Positions 11,313 through 24,377 of a stretch of 64,000 bases of DNA are shown here, one piece after another. This DNA comes from Athripsodes cinereus. Lineage: Eukaryota > Arthropoda > Insecta > Trichoptera > Leptoceridae. Below the pieces are notes generated by a model that was given only the letters and a program-made list of their open reading frames with translations, was not told where the DNA came from and did not search any database. The number at the start of each line of letters is the position of its first letter. The first letter of the stretch is position 1. The position numbers were made by a program, and so were the translations under genes. The stretch is from the NCBI GenBank assembly GCA_947579605.1, contig OX388306.1, forward strand, positions 1,736,001 to 1,800,000, in the 5' to 3' direction.

Positions 11313-12054
11313 TAACAGCAAATAATAAAAATAATATGGGCAAATCACAAATGGCGCCTTGACTTCTCCTGTACAATAGCGTTTAAAACTTGCTCTTAAA
11401 TGTGTTATTAGGCAAATAAAGTCAGATTCCATACAAAGTGAATTTGCTATAAAATATAAATACAAAAAGGCATTTTAAATTATTCTTGTAAGAATATAGC
11501 AAAGATTGCGGTGATATGCTACTAGCGTTGGTACATCTTTGAACTATGCATTTCTGAGGCGAAAACAGAAATTACTAAACGGATTTTATTATCTAGTCTC
11601 AAGTAGAAGCGGTTTGGATAACTGTGTTGACTACACATTCTCTAAGTATACAATACATTTTTGCGTGTGTGTCAGGAACACCACTGTTAATAGGCAACAT
11701 GCGTATGTATGAAGTTGTACGAAATCTCGCGGTTACAATATGTACATTACCAATACAAAATATTCCCACTGATTTTAACCTGTCGACAATCTAATAAAAT
11801 ATCTTAGCTTGTTTATATTTTTATATATTTTTATTATGGTTGATAAAAAGAAGTTGTACCTTTACATTCTGGTGTACCGACTTGCGTGCTAATCATACGG
11901 TGGCAACGACATTACGCATTATTCTTGGCCTATAGGCGACGAATGGAATAATTCATAACGAATGTCTTTGATAAATTTATTATAAGATCACAAAAAATTG
12001 TAGAAACGCCAATTTTTTTAATGCATTTGGCACAATCATAGAAAATACATTTAT

Positions 12055-12175
12055 CTCAATTGCTGGTGCCCTGGAAGGGACTTGAACCCGTAATCCATCC
12101 TTTTCACGAGATGTTTAAGCTACTAATTAAGCTACCGGGCGACATTCAAGCCCCATCCAGGGCACTAGCAAATAA
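12055..12175 (-). repeat. tRNA-like SINE head forming a hairpin
   Basis: On the minus strand the core GCCCGGTAGCTTAATTAGTA.. through ACGGGTTCAAGTCCC resembles a tRNA, but the acceptor and anticodon stems contain mismatches. The segment is flanked by inverted copies of TGCTRGTGCCCTGGAWGGG (12060 and 12173), so the whole unit can fold back. A partial relative lies at 21206-21260. I infer a tRNA-derived SINE or fold-back element. Confidence 0.5.
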
Positions 12176-12849
12176 TGTGAAGTTGTCTGTTCTAAGCCTT
12201 AGTTATGGTAGTTTCCTGTGTTAAATTTACATATATTATAACCTCATTCAACGGTTTATTGTAAAAATAACATGGATAAAATAAAATTATGCTTTTTCGT
12301 GGTTTTTTGGGTGTAAAAACTAGTATGTACTCCGTTTGACCATCGATTCACCAAAGATTATAATTGCTTATTAATATCACCATACACCGATGGTGAAACT
12401 CGTGATTTTTTGTTACTTAAATTCTCTTTTTTCTTTAACTTTTCACCGTTTTCTGCGGCAGTTTCGCACAATTTGGTCGCTACTTAAAATAATAAACATT
12501 ATGGTGAAATAATCATGTTTATTAAGCGAACGAAAAAATAATACTTACGTAAAAAGTACACCCTCAAGCCATTTTTGTTTAGTTACGTAATATTCTTAAT
12601 TTTTTTATGCAATAAAAAAATTAAGAGTGTTTTCTTTATTCTTAAATGAGCATCTTTTCATACCCCTATTTAACAATCTTTTTGGAATCTCTAGGTAGGA
12701 ACAAGCCTCTTCAATTCAAAGCAATTCTGTATCAATTGCCATACATCTATAATACAGTATGTCATTTCAAAGTGTCTGAATTATTCAAAGAAACAGCACA
12801 CAGTTGAAGGAAGAGGGTCTAATCAAAGGTGGTAATTTTCACTATACTT

Positions 12850-13012
12850 CTATACTATAGCCTCACGCCGTTTTCTATGTGGGGTTGACAGAGAGAACGG
12901 AACACCATATAGATCTATCCATACTTCTTCTAAATTCATGCAATTTCTCATGTACCTACACACGTCGATTTCTCTTATCCAACTCACAGCCGTTCTTGTT
13001 AATGTGAAACTT
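12850..13012 (-). mobile_element. LINE-A 3' fragment
   Basis: Reverse complement carries the LINE-A C-terminal coding region (..KRNRR, then ..WRSVLS-like) and the tail around CCTCACGCCGT. Frame is broken; 5'-truncated. Confidence 0.55.
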
Positions 13013-13029
13013 TTTCAGATGAGGATATA

Positions 13030-13282
13030 ACATAACACATAACACACGTGTAGACAATTCACACAGACCGAGCTAGTCCCAAACTAAGATATGAATCTTG
13101 TATTATGGGTACTAACACGGCGATACACATATACAATGCACTAAACACATATACATGTAACACCCAGACCCAGGACAATCTGAAAAAGGTCATTTTTCAT
13201 TTTGCCCTGGCCGGGAATCGAACCCGGGACCTCGTGACTCAAAGGCAAGTGCGTTAGCCTCCGCGCCACACCGGTCGCCATA
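13030..13282 (-). repeat. tRNA-derived SINE, near full length
   Basis: On the minus strand it begins with a tRNA-like head: A box in GGTGTGGCGCGGAGGCTAAC and a perfect B box GGTTCGATTCCCGG (near 13206-13220). A body with CTTAGTTTGGGACTAGC follows, and that body motif recurs at 43107-43145. Acceptor-stem halves do not pair, so it is not a functional tRNA gene. Confidence 0.7.
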
Positions 13283-14204
13283 TCCTCTTTGACATTTTTT
13301 CCTCACTTTATGGTAATTTTTGCGACCAAATTTTGACCATACTTTTCAGCTTCAAGCTGTAAATTTCTTTGTAGATTGTTCTTAATTCCTCGATAATCAG
13401 ACATTAACTCCATTTTATTTTTAAATATTTTTCTGGTTAATTTTATACTATTCATTTAATTTATTCCAGCTCTAAATTTTAATATGCTTTTTTATTATTA
13501 ATATATATTTTTAATTGATTCAAAATACGAGTGAATTAATTTTGACGATTCAGTGAAATCAATCGGCCTTTCTCGTGTAAATATTACCTACGATGTTGTG
13601 GCTTTTTAAGTAGTTTTAAACGAGCACGAACTCTCGCTGCTAACCTATAATAATAATATTAATATGAAGAGATTCACAAAATAACCTTTCTGCCGTCCTA
13701 CTGAGGATAGTAACACACTTTAACCTTCTCACAAACGTCATGTTTACAAATACCTACATACTCAATACAGTTCTCTGTATCTTAAGAACACTTTTGTAGT
13801 CAATGACCTTTATTTAATATATAGACTGGAAAAATTTAAAGGAATAATTAGGTAGTAATGCGACCAATCAAATTTTGCGACCAATATAATTTCATATCAA
13901 TCGGTTTTCAAAGAGTTGTGGTTCAAAAAGATACGTTAATATCTCACTCAACTCCCTCATTGTAAATGAATTTATAAAAGTGTGTTAGTGTTGGTTCTGA
14001 ATATTATATAAGAAATGTCCCTTTTTACAGCAATCAAAGCAGTCTGTTTAGGTACATTTTGTTCATATAGGCACATAGTATTTTTTGTATTTCAGATTTG
14101 GAGGATTTTATTGTTTTTTTTTTTTTTTTTATTGTCAACATCTTTTATTGATTTATCGGGTATATAGGATGTGTGATAGTTAAATATGAGTAGAAAAGAG
14201 ACCA

Positions 14205-14360
14205 ATACCCTCTTATTTATTTATTTATTTATTCTTTACTGTACATTGATTACAAGCAAATTTAGAAAAATAATACATTTAAAACAAATACAATCATACA
14301 ATCAATAAAAAGAGGGCGAGTTTATCGCAGAGACGTGATTTCTTCCAACTAACCCCATTT
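14205..14360 (-). mobile_element. LINE-D 3' end
   Basis: Reverse complement matches 59440-59575: CTCTGCGATAAACTCGCCCT, GATTGTATGATT, CAATGTACAGTAAAGAATAA then (AATA)n. The shared A-rich tetranucleotide tail marks a LINE 3' terminus. No coding sequence remains. Confidence 0.6.
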
Positions 14361-15212
14361 CATGTAATTTTCACAAAAAAATGAAAGGAAGAAAAAGCGC
14401 ATATAAATACTACAAAGGAGACATAGAAACATGTGGGTGACATAGGAACTACTATTCCTGAAACATTCACGAGTAAAGGAGGGTACAACTCTTAATGTAG
14501 ATGATACAAAGGAAAAGAATAGGTAGGAAAGAGGTCTAGGAAACAGATGCCATATATTGAGTGATAAAGTGGTCCTTCACCAGGGTAGGAAGGGGTAGTG
14601 GTGAAGGGTAGGAAGCAACCGTATTTTTAATAGTATGGAATGAAACAGCATACTATTTTTCAAATTATTTTTTTTTGGAACATAAAATTTAAGAATATTT
14701 ATTTCAGTCTATTATATCAATGTTTGTAGTATATATTATTTACTTCCAACACTATAGAAGTATTCTCAATGATTCTGTACGCCCTTCAAGCACCGACTTA
14801 CGTCAAAAATCGTAAAGTTCATAATGTTTCGTTTAATATTATGCTTTTAACATTTGTACGTTTCCTCGTTGCTGATAATTCGTGATCATAGGTAATAAAT
14901 ATTAAAGGTACAAATAAAATTTCAAAAAAGTGAAATTAGTAAAATTAAATACTTACCTGACGTACGATAATTATTGATTTGATGAAAAAAATTGCTGGTA
15001 CCTATATAATATTAAGAAAAAACAGTCGAAAAAACAATCTATCCTTAGTGTCTGATTTTTTATGGCATGGAGAGAACAATCTGTATATTTACTTATTTAA
15101 CTTTTCGTGTGGGTTGGTGTGTAAGTGTTAATCTCCACCCGTGTGGGCAACGTCACGTCCTCAAAAGTCTTGACTCGCTTCCGGTCTTGTCCTGTATGTT
15201 AAATGCACGCAG

Positions 15213-15256
15213 TTAGTTCCCTGGCTACCCCAATTGTTGGAAATACTGTGAATAAT
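15213..15256 (+). repeat. P3 3' tail fragment
   Basis: AGTTCCCTGGCTACCCCAAT then TTGGAAATACTGTGA is a diverged P3 3' end with no upstream P3 sequence. Confidence 0.35.
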
Positions 15257-15554
15257 CTTTATTTAACAAACATGATACAAGTGTTAGAACATTTATATTA
15301 AAGTAACATTATTTTAAATAAACATATTAAATTTTATTGTACATTGTAGTCATTCGTGAATACCTTCAAATTTAAACAAACTTGTTGCAAAAATGAATTA
15401 ATATATTTTGAAATGAAATTAATATTTTTTAGAACTATAATATGTGTATATTGGATGATGAAAATATGAGGAAGAAGGTATTTTTGTCTAAAATACCGGT
15501 TTCAAGAATGCGTGGTTTGTGACTTAACCGGGTGGATTAAATTTTCAAGGATAG

Positions 15555-15700
15555 AAGTAAAATAAATCGATATGCATGTTCGAAAAATTGCATGTATGTG
15601 GAGGAAGTGAAAGAATTATGTAAGGATAGATCATTATGGCGTTTCGTTCTCTCTGCCTACCTCACTTGGCATACGGCATGAAGGTACGTATAGAGGGCAT
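15555..15700 (+). mobile_element. LINE-A 3' fragment
   Basis: Encodes a diverged ..VEEVKELCKDRSLWRFVLSA stretch followed by the YPTW-type tail (GCCTACCTCACTTGGCATAC). 5'-truncated, frame partly intact. Confidence 0.55.
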
Positions 15701-16254
15701 AATATAAACTGTATTGGTTAGCGAAACACTCAACCACCTAGATGTGCTTTTATCATAAATCACTGCACTGTTAAATGTCACACATGATGATAATATTATT
15801 CACTTGCAATGTACTCGTATAATGTTAAAACTGCTATCGTTGATAATATTATTATGTAACGAGACAATTGTGTAACATTAACAGGTGCAGTGAATAATAA
15901 TAATAATAATTTATCACAGTTATCGAGCTTCCTCAGCAGGGACAAGTTATCGATTGCGAAATGTTTTATTTTATTTACAAAATCAAATTAATAGATTTAA
16001 TAGATATAGTCGATATTTACAACAATAAAAAAGTATAATGGAACACCATACTTAATAATTTGTGTGTAGTTTTGCTTTGCAAGCTTTCAAGTTTTGCAAA
16101 TCAGCGAGTCTACATTCATAATATCTTATTATTAGGAAAATGTTATATAATGTTTTTACGAACGGAGGAGAATAAAAAGCAGGAAGCAGCTTCCAAATTA
16201 TTCAAAATCCATTCTAATGCCTTATTTAAAACATCGATTTAATTTATAGTACAG

Positions 16255-16445
16255 GTCTTCCACTGTTTTCTGTTAGTTTTCGAGTGTCCTGTAAAAGACA
16301 GTTTTTCGTAAAACATGACGTTTAAGACATTTAACGTCTTCAGTTCAGCGATGAGGTATGATAGGTACCTATCTTGAATGTCTAAATATCTATTGGCACA
16401 GAGAGGACTATTTAGTTGAAATGCCGTAATGGTGTGAATGAACGA
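16255..16445 (+). repeat. P3 copy, rearranged 3' end
   Basis: Carries the P3 5' block (GTTAGTTTTCGAGTGTCCTG), a small internal duplication of GACATTTAACGTC-like sequence, and TTGGCACAGAGAGGAC. The 3' part is collapsed to TGCCGTAATGGTGTGAATGA. Not coding. Confidence 0.6.
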
Positions 16446-16559
16446 ATGAATGATTTCTTCTGTTGAAATGTTACGAATCATATTATTCGTTTAGCGTTTT
16501 TAAAATATCGTGTTTCATTTAAATAAACTTCCACCAATAACTGTTTACCGATAAATTAT

Positions 16560-16700
16560 GATGAGGCGATGAGGTTTGCCACCCATCCTGAATGTCTTGG
16601 TTTTATATTGGCACAGAAAGACAGCTTGCATGTTTTATATGCAGCTAGTCTGCTGGCTACCCCACTTGTGGGATATGCCGTGATGGTGTAGTAAAGCATA
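16560..16700 (+). repeat. P3 copy, 3' half
   Basis: GATGAGGTTTGCCACCCATC through CTGGCTACCCCACTTGTGGG to GTGATGGTGTAGTAAAG. One of the best-preserved P3 3' halves; the 5' block is absent. Confidence 0.65.
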
Positions 16701-18100
16701 CTTCAATATTTCAAAAATGAATTCTTATATTTAAAAGTTTAAATGGGAACAAAATAGATAGAAAATTTCAATTTTAAAGTATATTTAATTTTATTGACTA
16801 AAATTGTCTTAAATATCTTATAGTGATTCAACCGGTGACTTTATTAATTTGCTAGCCGACTCTTGAAAACTTCCGCCGTCATCGTCAGACAAATGTTAAG
16901 CTCTTGTTTGCTTTTGATACATTAAATTTAGTAGAATTGACTTTTTTCCGTCACATTTATATAGAAAAGTAAACATTATATAGACTTAAACAAATGACGT
17001 TGCCGGATAGAAATGTTTGTCGTATAATTTACTTCAAATATACTTACGGGAAATCCGTTGTTGAAATACTCGTACTATGACGAAATAATTCGTAAAATCG
17101 CAGTTATGTTTTAAACTATAAAAAAATAATTATAAGTATCATAAAATAATTAAAACACACTGTTATTAAAGGGGCTATTTTAAGACATCCCTAGTTGGTT
17201 AGTTGATTCTATGACATTCCTACCTAGTTTCTTGACCTAATTGTGAAAATAGGGCAGGGAGTATTCCTGCGTAACAATTGCTATCTTGCTGTTATTCTAT
17301 AAAGGTGCAAGAAAGTTACTAGAATAATGTGCTACTGATATTTACAGTGTAATACGCATTAACAGTAACTGATTGCAGTAAAATAATACCCATCGTTTTT
17401 TTTATTAGAGGATTTAAAATTTGGATGTTCATAAATGTTTTTTTATAAATTTATATGATAGATTTCTGATATTTATTAAAATTTTAAGAATTCGATTTAA
17501 ATATTAGTCTGTCATAAATTTCATTTATTTTTCGACAGACTGGCTTGTTTATGTTTTGGTAGCATTTATTTTATTATATTTAAGCAATTTTCAAAATTTC
17601 ATTTCGGAAATTTTCGAAAGATAGATTTAGTTTAATTTTTAATTTTAAATACTTTCAAAATAACATCCAAAATTTTAACTTACACTTTTGCCATTATATT
17701 GAGTTGAGCAAATTTATTCCACAACTAATGTGTAAAGCTTTTACTCAAGAAAGTGGGCTTTGCTAAAGGAAAGCACGACTCTACTGTGTTAGGTTACTTA
17801 TACTTGACATCGTGTAAGATATTATATCTGCAGTCTTAGAATCAGTACTAGGAGTTGTTATAATAAGTAGTGTCTGCCAACTTACGTACGTTCCAACGAA
17901 GACTGGTAGTCATGCTGTGAGTTGTATTGTAGTACGTAGCTGTACCGTTCACGTTGTTCAGTTAAATAATAATAATAAGTTACTTGGTAGAAGTAGTAGC
18001 GGCAGCGATATAATGCATGCGTCATGAATTTACACACACTCATCCATTATTACCTACTACTACTATATTGTAATATAATATATCCTTCACTCTGTTACAG
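16701..18100. other. upstream region of drm, no gene recognised
   Basis: AT-rich, becoming less so from about 17750. A sequence near 16830-16905 resembles the inverted-repeat family of 35210 and 37540 (AGCCGACTCTTGAAAACTTC). An insect initiator-like TCAGTT lies at 17958-17963, but there is no TATA box at the right spacing and no clear downstream element. A drm promoter here is only a guess. Confidence 0.3.
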
Positions 18101-18488
18101 ATCGCTCACCGGGAAACATCACACATCATCATCAATACAACACCCTACAAAACGGAAAGAGATAGTAATAGAAAAGAGTAGTGTAACACGCACGTGGTGC
18201 TAGAAACAACAAGGACAGTATTATAATTATTGTAGTATTTTGTTATCGCACTTTACTATCTCAACCGTAGCGCGTAACCGTAGTAGCAACAGCCGAGTGA
18301 GTGACATATAGTTTTATACTTGTACATTGTGTGACTATCTCTACGATCATTGTGTGTAGTAATTGGTTGATATAATAACGACAAGGCGCCATCAGTGTCG
18401 TAAAAGGATTAATTTTACGTTTATACGCTGAGATAAGGCGCTTGATTTTTTCACACTTAAAGCAGAGCACAACGCAAAGACAGTCAAA
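18101..18488 (+). other. drm: probable 5' UTR part of the first drm coding exon
   Basis: A strong 3' splice site precedes this segment: the pyrimidine-rich CCTTCACTCTGTTACAG ends at 18100. The segment is less AT-rich than its surroundings and runs without an in-frame upstream extension to the CAAAATG start at 18489. I infer an exon beginning at 18101 with an upstream non-coding exon. No RNA evidence is available, and transcription could instead start inside the segment. Confidence 0.4.
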
Positions 18489-18709
18489 ATGTTTGCCATC
18501 ATGCAAATCGAGAACGAAGACAGGACGAGAGATTTTCGCAGGAAGATGCGCGCAAAATGCGAATTCATCTGCAAATATTGTCAGAGGCGTTTCACAAAGA
18601 GTTACAATCTGATGATACATGAGCGCACACACAAAAGTCCAGAGCTGACATATTCATGCGAAGTCTGCGGGAAGACCTTCAAGAGACAGGACAACCTTCG
18701 CCAACACAG
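18489..18709 (+). CDS. drm: Drumstick zinc-finger protein, coding exon 1 of 2
   Basis: Encodes residues 1-73 plus two bases of codon 74 of an odd-skipped-family protein. The start [12 protein letters not shown] is followed by a basic [11 protein letters not shown] segment, then C2H2 finger 1 (C28, C31, H44, H48) and finger 2 (C57, C60, H73, completed in exon 2). The [19 protein letters not shown] linker and the short length distinguish drumstick from the longer odd, sob and bowl proteins. ATG context CAAAATG is good. The exon ends at CAG with the donor GTACGT at 18710. In flies Drm is nuclear; its first finger binds Lines and so frees Bowl, patterning gut and leg joints. Reading through the donor gives only YVV and a stop, which supports splicing. 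Confidence 0.88.
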
Positions 18710-20059
18710 GTACGTTGTATGACATTTTATTATAACTAAATACCATCTTCATAAAGCTATAAGCACCCTCATAACACATCTTATAAACTTTGCACTGGCT
18801 TTATTTTTTACATATAATTATAATCTCTTTAAACTTAGGTACTATATTAATTTAATAAACAAGAAACCTCTTTAAAAAAAAAAAAGTTATTATTTTAAAT
18901 GATTTGAAATTAATTGTATATATTTATGTATATGCTTCTTAATTCACTAATCACATATAATTATTTATTTTTAATATTATTTTGTATTTTATGCAGTTTT
19001 TATTATTTAAATTCATTTTTATTTGTATCGTATCAAAGTAAGTATGTATATTTCTGTAATATTATGATTAATAAATATGTGTATTTTTATCAGGCGTTTT
19101 TAAGTACTGCATACAATTTAAAAGTGACTTAAATATGTGTATACAAAATATAAAAACAACTTTGAGTGGAAAGTGAATAAATGAAAACAGAGTCATAAAA
19201 TAATGAATTTAATTTTATTAAAATTATTAATTTAAAAAAAAGGTACACGAAATTATTGTTCGTATGCACTGAAAATATTATACGGATGTTGTGATAAATA
19301 AATTTAAAAAAATAAAATTGATAGGTAACTCTAAATCTCAAAAAAATATTAGTGAAGTCTTACGCGCTCAAAAAAAATCGCATACTAAAAATCACCGTGA
19401 GCTATTTTTGCGAAGTGAAAAGTAACGATAATAATGAATGAATGAATGTTTAAAACTTTTATAAAAATGTTTAATGTGTAATAATGACTCGTAAAAATAA
19501 GTAGCATGTACAAATTACCTCTGTAAGTTATGGATTAGTAGTAAATTACAATTATTGTGCAATATAAAGAAAAACAAAACAAGGCCATAGCTAGGTAATA
19601 GCGATATTTAATATTATCAATCAGGAGATATTGTACCTAATGTCAAAGTGTACACCGTATGGTAACTTTGTGGTTAAAAAATGACAATATGATATGTCTT
19701 TGCGTGGTTTATGTCACAGTGTTGTTGATCATCTTCCAGTTCATTGGTTCGTACAAAATAACAATGTGTAATATAATTATAATTAAACATACCTACTTAC
19801 TGTGATTGATTGTCACTTACCTGTTACTAATTTGTAACGGAATCTATTACACAATGAATAAATGTAACGTTAGATTTACAAGTAAATTTGCAGTGATGTA
19901 CCTGCTGTGATTTTTTTGCTTTTTTAGAACAGTGATTTTAGAGATCTGTCATACCTATCTAAAAATAATAGTTTGTTATTTTTGTATTGCTAACGCATAA
20001 TGAGAAAAATAGATATTTATTGATTTTTTAAGATTTTTTATATCAATTTCACAAAGTAC

Positions 20060-20335
20060 ACATGGCAAAAATATTGGTGTAAAATACATACAACTCTGAT
20101 ATCGATACTTGGATGTGTTTGAAGAGGGACGAAAGTGGAATAAATGCGGTGGAAACGCTATTGCTGAAAAGGATGTTTAGTAGTAATTGCGAGTGAAGAA
20201 TGAGGATATCAAGAGAATGAGTTTTATAAATAGAGTACTTGTAAATAAGTTGCGTTGGGTTGGACATGTGCAGCGAATGGATGATGAAAGGGTGTGTTTA
20301 CCTGAAAGAGGGGGTGTGAAAAAGTGACCACGTTC
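20060..20335 (+). mobile_element. LINE-A coding fragment
   Basis: Degraded coding for INAVET..KRMF, then RNEDIKRM, NKLRWVGHVQRMDDERVCLP and ERGG. The RW.GHV.RM signature is characteristic of the C-terminal region of RTE-like LINE polymerases. Frameshifts interrupt it, and it stops near 20330 without the usual tail. Confidence 0.6.
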
Positions 20336-20529
20336 ATCAAATATAAGTTCAATTAAAATGTAAAATGAACAAATGCAAAAAATACATAGTTTTTATCACC
20401 AAAACAAAATTTTAGGTATTAAGTTTTTACAGTTTAAATTAGATCGTACAGCAGTTACAAAAATATAAAAAGACAACACGAAACAGTGAATAAAATGGTT
20501 TGGAGATAGAGCACCTTGCAATGAATTGG

Positions 20530-20757
20530 TCTCCCACTCTTTTTCGTAAGTTTTCGAGTGCCCTGTTAAAGGCTAGAAAACAATTAAAACATTTTACATC
20601 TTAAATTCAGTGTTAAGGTTTACCGCCCATCCTCGATTTCTTTATTTTCTTGTCGGCACAGAGGGGTCAGCTTGCATGCTTATTACATGCATTACAATTG
20701 GTCTGCTGGCTATCCCATTTGTGGGACATGCCGTAATGGTAAAGAAGTAGTTGTAAA
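20530..20757 (+). repeat. P3 repeat, near full length
   Basis: All family blocks are present from CCACTCTTTTTCGTAAGTTT to GTGGGACATGCCGTAATGGT and a short AAGAAGTAG tail. Frames are broken relative to the 3029 copy. Confidence 0.7.
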
Positions 20758-21689
20758 GTAAATCTAATCTAAATAAAAAATTACCGTATACTCCGTGTCG
20801 GCTTAACCCTCTGATTACCTACTAAATGAAATTGAAGATTCCAGGAATTTTTTTATTACGATATATGTATTTTTTGGGTGTTTTTTCTTTAATACCTCAA
20901 ACTATTTTTAAGCGCAGCCTATGTGTTTTCACAAAGATATTGATAGTTAAAGAGCACGTTACAAATTCTATGAAGTTGAATCTAATATTCACAAAATATA
21001 ACATAACAAAAATAAACAATATTAAAATACAGAAAATAACGTGGATACATAAAACAGATGACGATCGAAAAATTAAAACCAAAGTTTAGAAATAATACAT
21101 CTTTTTGCAAGTTTTGTTTTTACAATAATTAACCGTTGTAAACTTAACACATACAACTATCATATTTCAAGGTTTAGAAAACACAATGTCACCTTATTTA
21201 GATAGTGCCCCGGATGGGATTTGAACCAGCAAAAATCCTGGAAGCTTAATTACCGACCTTTTTTTTTATAATTATAGCAAATTTTATAATCAATATAACC
21301 CAACTATGTAGGTGAATTTCAATCAATTAAATTATTCGTGTGTCTGTAAAGGCATACTATGGTTGCGAGAGGGATAAATTTTACACGTAACATGTGATTT
21401 TGGTTGGTGATTTTACAGCTCTCAAAACTCAAACAAAATAGCGCGATGAAACAATCACATTACGACTATTATCTGTTCTTTAGACATGAATGGATTTTAC
21501 GATAACAGCAGGTGGGAGATATTGACTGTGAAAAAACAACATTAAATGCGATTATTATTATTATTAGTAATATATTACGACTTTTCTGGGAGCAAAAGTA
21601 TTACTACACTTACCTTCTTGTTTGTGGAGATACCTTGAGTCAAATTGCAAAAAACCTTAACTCCATATTTTTTTAAAGAAATCTAGGCT

Positions 21690-21780
21690 AGAAATATTGC
21701 AGACCGGTTGTGCGTGAAGGTAATGCTCTTATCTCATAGTCATAGATCCCGGGTTCGATTCCCGAATAATGTTTTTTGAC
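21690..21780 (+). repeat. tRNA-derived SINE head
   Basis: Perfect B box GGTTCGATTCCCG (near 21753) with an A-box-like GTGCGTGAAGGTAATG 50 bp upstream. No pairing acceptor stem. A partial tRNA-like piece on the other strand lies at 21206-21260 (GTGCCCCGGATGGGATTTGA). Confidence 0.5.
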
Positions 21781-21984
21781 AAAATATATATTATCGAGTC
21801 AATAAATAAATTTGGTAGAATCGTTTATTATTTATGTTTCTATTTGGTGTGAAATTACAACTTATAGTCGCAAATATTTTTAATACAAAGTTGTATGAGT
21901 GAAATTTATAATCTGCAGGAGTAGCATTGAATCAATACTGTTTTTAGAGACAGAATATTATTAAAATAAACTATACTACATTAG

Positions 21985-22275
21985 TCCCTCACGCTGTATC
22001 CCAAGCGGATTAAGCAGAATGAAATGCCGCGTAGATCATTCCTTACATGCTTCTTCTGCATTCATACAAACACGTCGATTTCTCTTGCTCAACAGAGGGC
22101 GTCTTTGAGAATTTGATCCACGCGGTTCTAGGACGTCCACGTTTTCTCGAAACCCCTTTTTCAGATACGTATATTTTCTTTGACTTCCTTTCGTTTTGCC
22201 AACCATTTTTCTTGGCATTCGCATTTCCACAACATTTATTCCACTACAACCACGTCCAAGTGTCACTTGCATACA
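21985..22275 (-). mobile_element. LINE-A 3' fragment
   Basis: The minus strand retains KRNRRVCMNAEEACKE and upstream RKMVGKTKGS-like and ..FRENVDVLEPRG sequence, with the tail CCTCACGCTGTATCCCAAG inverted at 21990. Several frameshifts. 5'-truncated. Confidence 0.6.
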
Positions 22276-22759
22276 TAGGCGTCGAGACCAGAATAGTACC
22301 TATTGTCCACCAAAACTTTCGCAATGTTCTACACATTGTCGTTGCTGACAAATGGGTCGAAGTGCATCGTTCACTCTAGCACCGTATTATAAAAAAAATC
22401 ATAAATATCAACACGACAAAAATCATTCACGTTAAATATGACAACTCGATTCTTCTGAATGAAAAAAATGGAGTTGATCATTTTGCATTTAAACTCGTCG
22501 ATATTTTATATAAATTCAATAGACGACCCGATAACGACATCACCTGGTTTACCATTCAGAAGTAAAACTCAATAAATAACAATAAAAAATATTATATTGG
22601 AATCTCTGAATATTATAAATTCATTTGTTGATATGTGCGTTCGTCTGTTTATACATCCTTTACAGTTGCATTAAAAAAAACAATAGAAGAGAAAGCAATA
22701 ACGCACTTTATGGAAACGTATTTTGTAAAAAATAATGTGAAGTCATTTCCAAAATTTAA

Positions 22760-22835
22760 ATTTCCAATCCAGTTATCTCGTTGTCGGCTGATTCTTTTGA
22801 GGAGTTACCAACTTTCGCCTACCCCGAGTTAAGCC
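22760..22835 (-). mobile_element. LINE-B fragment
   Basis: About 70 bp matching 36727-36792 (AATCCAGTTATCTCGTTGTC, GGCTGATTCTTTTGAGGAGT), the minus-strand region encoding ..LLKRISQQRANWIG. An isolated internal scrap of the LINE. Confidence 0.55.
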
Positions 22836-23513
22836 GGGCTTAAATCTAGAATTCAATAATCATGACAATATTATTATTACCAAACATCGCGTAATCACAA
22901 TACTGTGGGAACATTCACAGTGATTTTCTTTATTAAAAACATCGTAGGTAATATTCATTTATTTATTTATGAAGATTATATTTTTGTTCAAGTGACTTGA
23001 AATCATTAACATCACTATTTTTAACAAACAAGGATTCCGTTTTATCATCTTTTATTCATTTTATTGTTATTTTATTAAAAATATACATTTATGATACAGT
23101 TTCTGATGATTTTGAATATTTCAATTATTTTTTTATTGTTGACTTTCGTTTTTATGTTGATTTGATGAGCTTCGTGTGTATCGACATTATTTTTATATCT
23201 CGTAAACTTTTTATTTATTTTTAAAAATTATTACTATCAATAAAAAATTACTCTACTATGAAGGCTACACAATTTTTATTTAATTGTGATAACTCAGTAG
23301 GTACCTAATTACAAAAATTAAAAACAGTTAATTAAGAATCTGCATAAATATGTTGGTGTAACATTGTGAAAAAAACATAATTATTTTTCACTTTTGTGCT
23401 TATAATAAATGTGAGGAGCTTGATCCGAAAGGTCTCTGGGAAAAATTTTATTCAAAAAAGGGAAAATTAACTGTTTTTTTTTTATTATCATTATTCTGAA
23501 AATCGTTATTGAT

Positions 23514-23549
<36 letters not shown>
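23514..23549. repeat. poly(T) tract, ~35 nt
   Basis: Uninterrupted T run. Could be the reversed poly(A) tail of a retroposon, but the sequence downstream is not recognisable. Confidence 0.7.
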
Positions 23550-23559
<10 letters not shown>

Positions 23560-24377
23560 TTTGCTGTGTAAAAATGTAAATAAATAAATTGTTAAGCAGC
23601 GTTGATGAATTTTTTTTTTAATTTTTATATATTTTAAACAATATGTTCTCACGTAAAATTGTAAAAGTAAGCGAATAAAAGTTTATTTGTATTATAATAA
23701 GCTTACTGTTATAATATTAAAAAGTTTAGTTGGTTAGCTTCCAAGGCTAGCAGAAGCAAAATCATCCAGTAATTTATTTCTTGCGTACTTAAGTTGCCTA
23801 TTTAAATTTAATTTGTTTTCTCTCCAAAGATTAAATAAAATTAATATTCTTATGATTACTCTGAAACGACACGAGTATGTAGGTTCGTAAACCGCGATAA
23901 AAATAATTTAACAGAATAAAGTAAAAAATAAGATTTTTAAAATAAATTTTTGTTGTGACTGATCAGGAGAGCATAAGTGCCAAAACAGTTTAAATATCAC
24001 AATAATTATTACAAACAGTGTATTAAGATAGTTTTCCATACGTAAATTTATTACTTATTGTAGCTACCAGTTGTAACCACATTCGTGAGACCCTTTAGCC
24101 GTATAACTATTTTCATATCATTCCATTACCAGGGATCCAACACATTTTTGAAAGAGGTTTAATCCGAATTGCCATAATTTCAAAACACAATATGGTATAG
24201 GTACTTAATTTTTTTATGGATTAATTTACGTTTGATGCTACCATATCCGTATTTTTATCACAAAAGATGACAAAATAGAAGTAAATATATGTTTACCCCT
24301 AAAAGAGTAATTAAAAATTTGGAAGCTAAATTCGAAATTTTTGATAACTACTCTTGTTTCATGAAGCACCGGACAAA

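Noticed and set aside
12308..12576. Possible inverted-repeat element with GGGTGTA ends
   Set aside because: Only about 10 bp pair convincingly and no target duplication is visible.
13190..13282. Possible tRNA gene on the minus strand (good A and B boxes)
   Set aside because: The acceptor-stem halves do not pair and the sequence continues into a repeated SINE body. Same reasoning for 9000, 21690, 34955 and 37450.
20826..21089. 87-codon open frame in the drm intron
   Set aside because: Composition is simply AT-rich translation (K, I, F), with no domain or repeat relationship.
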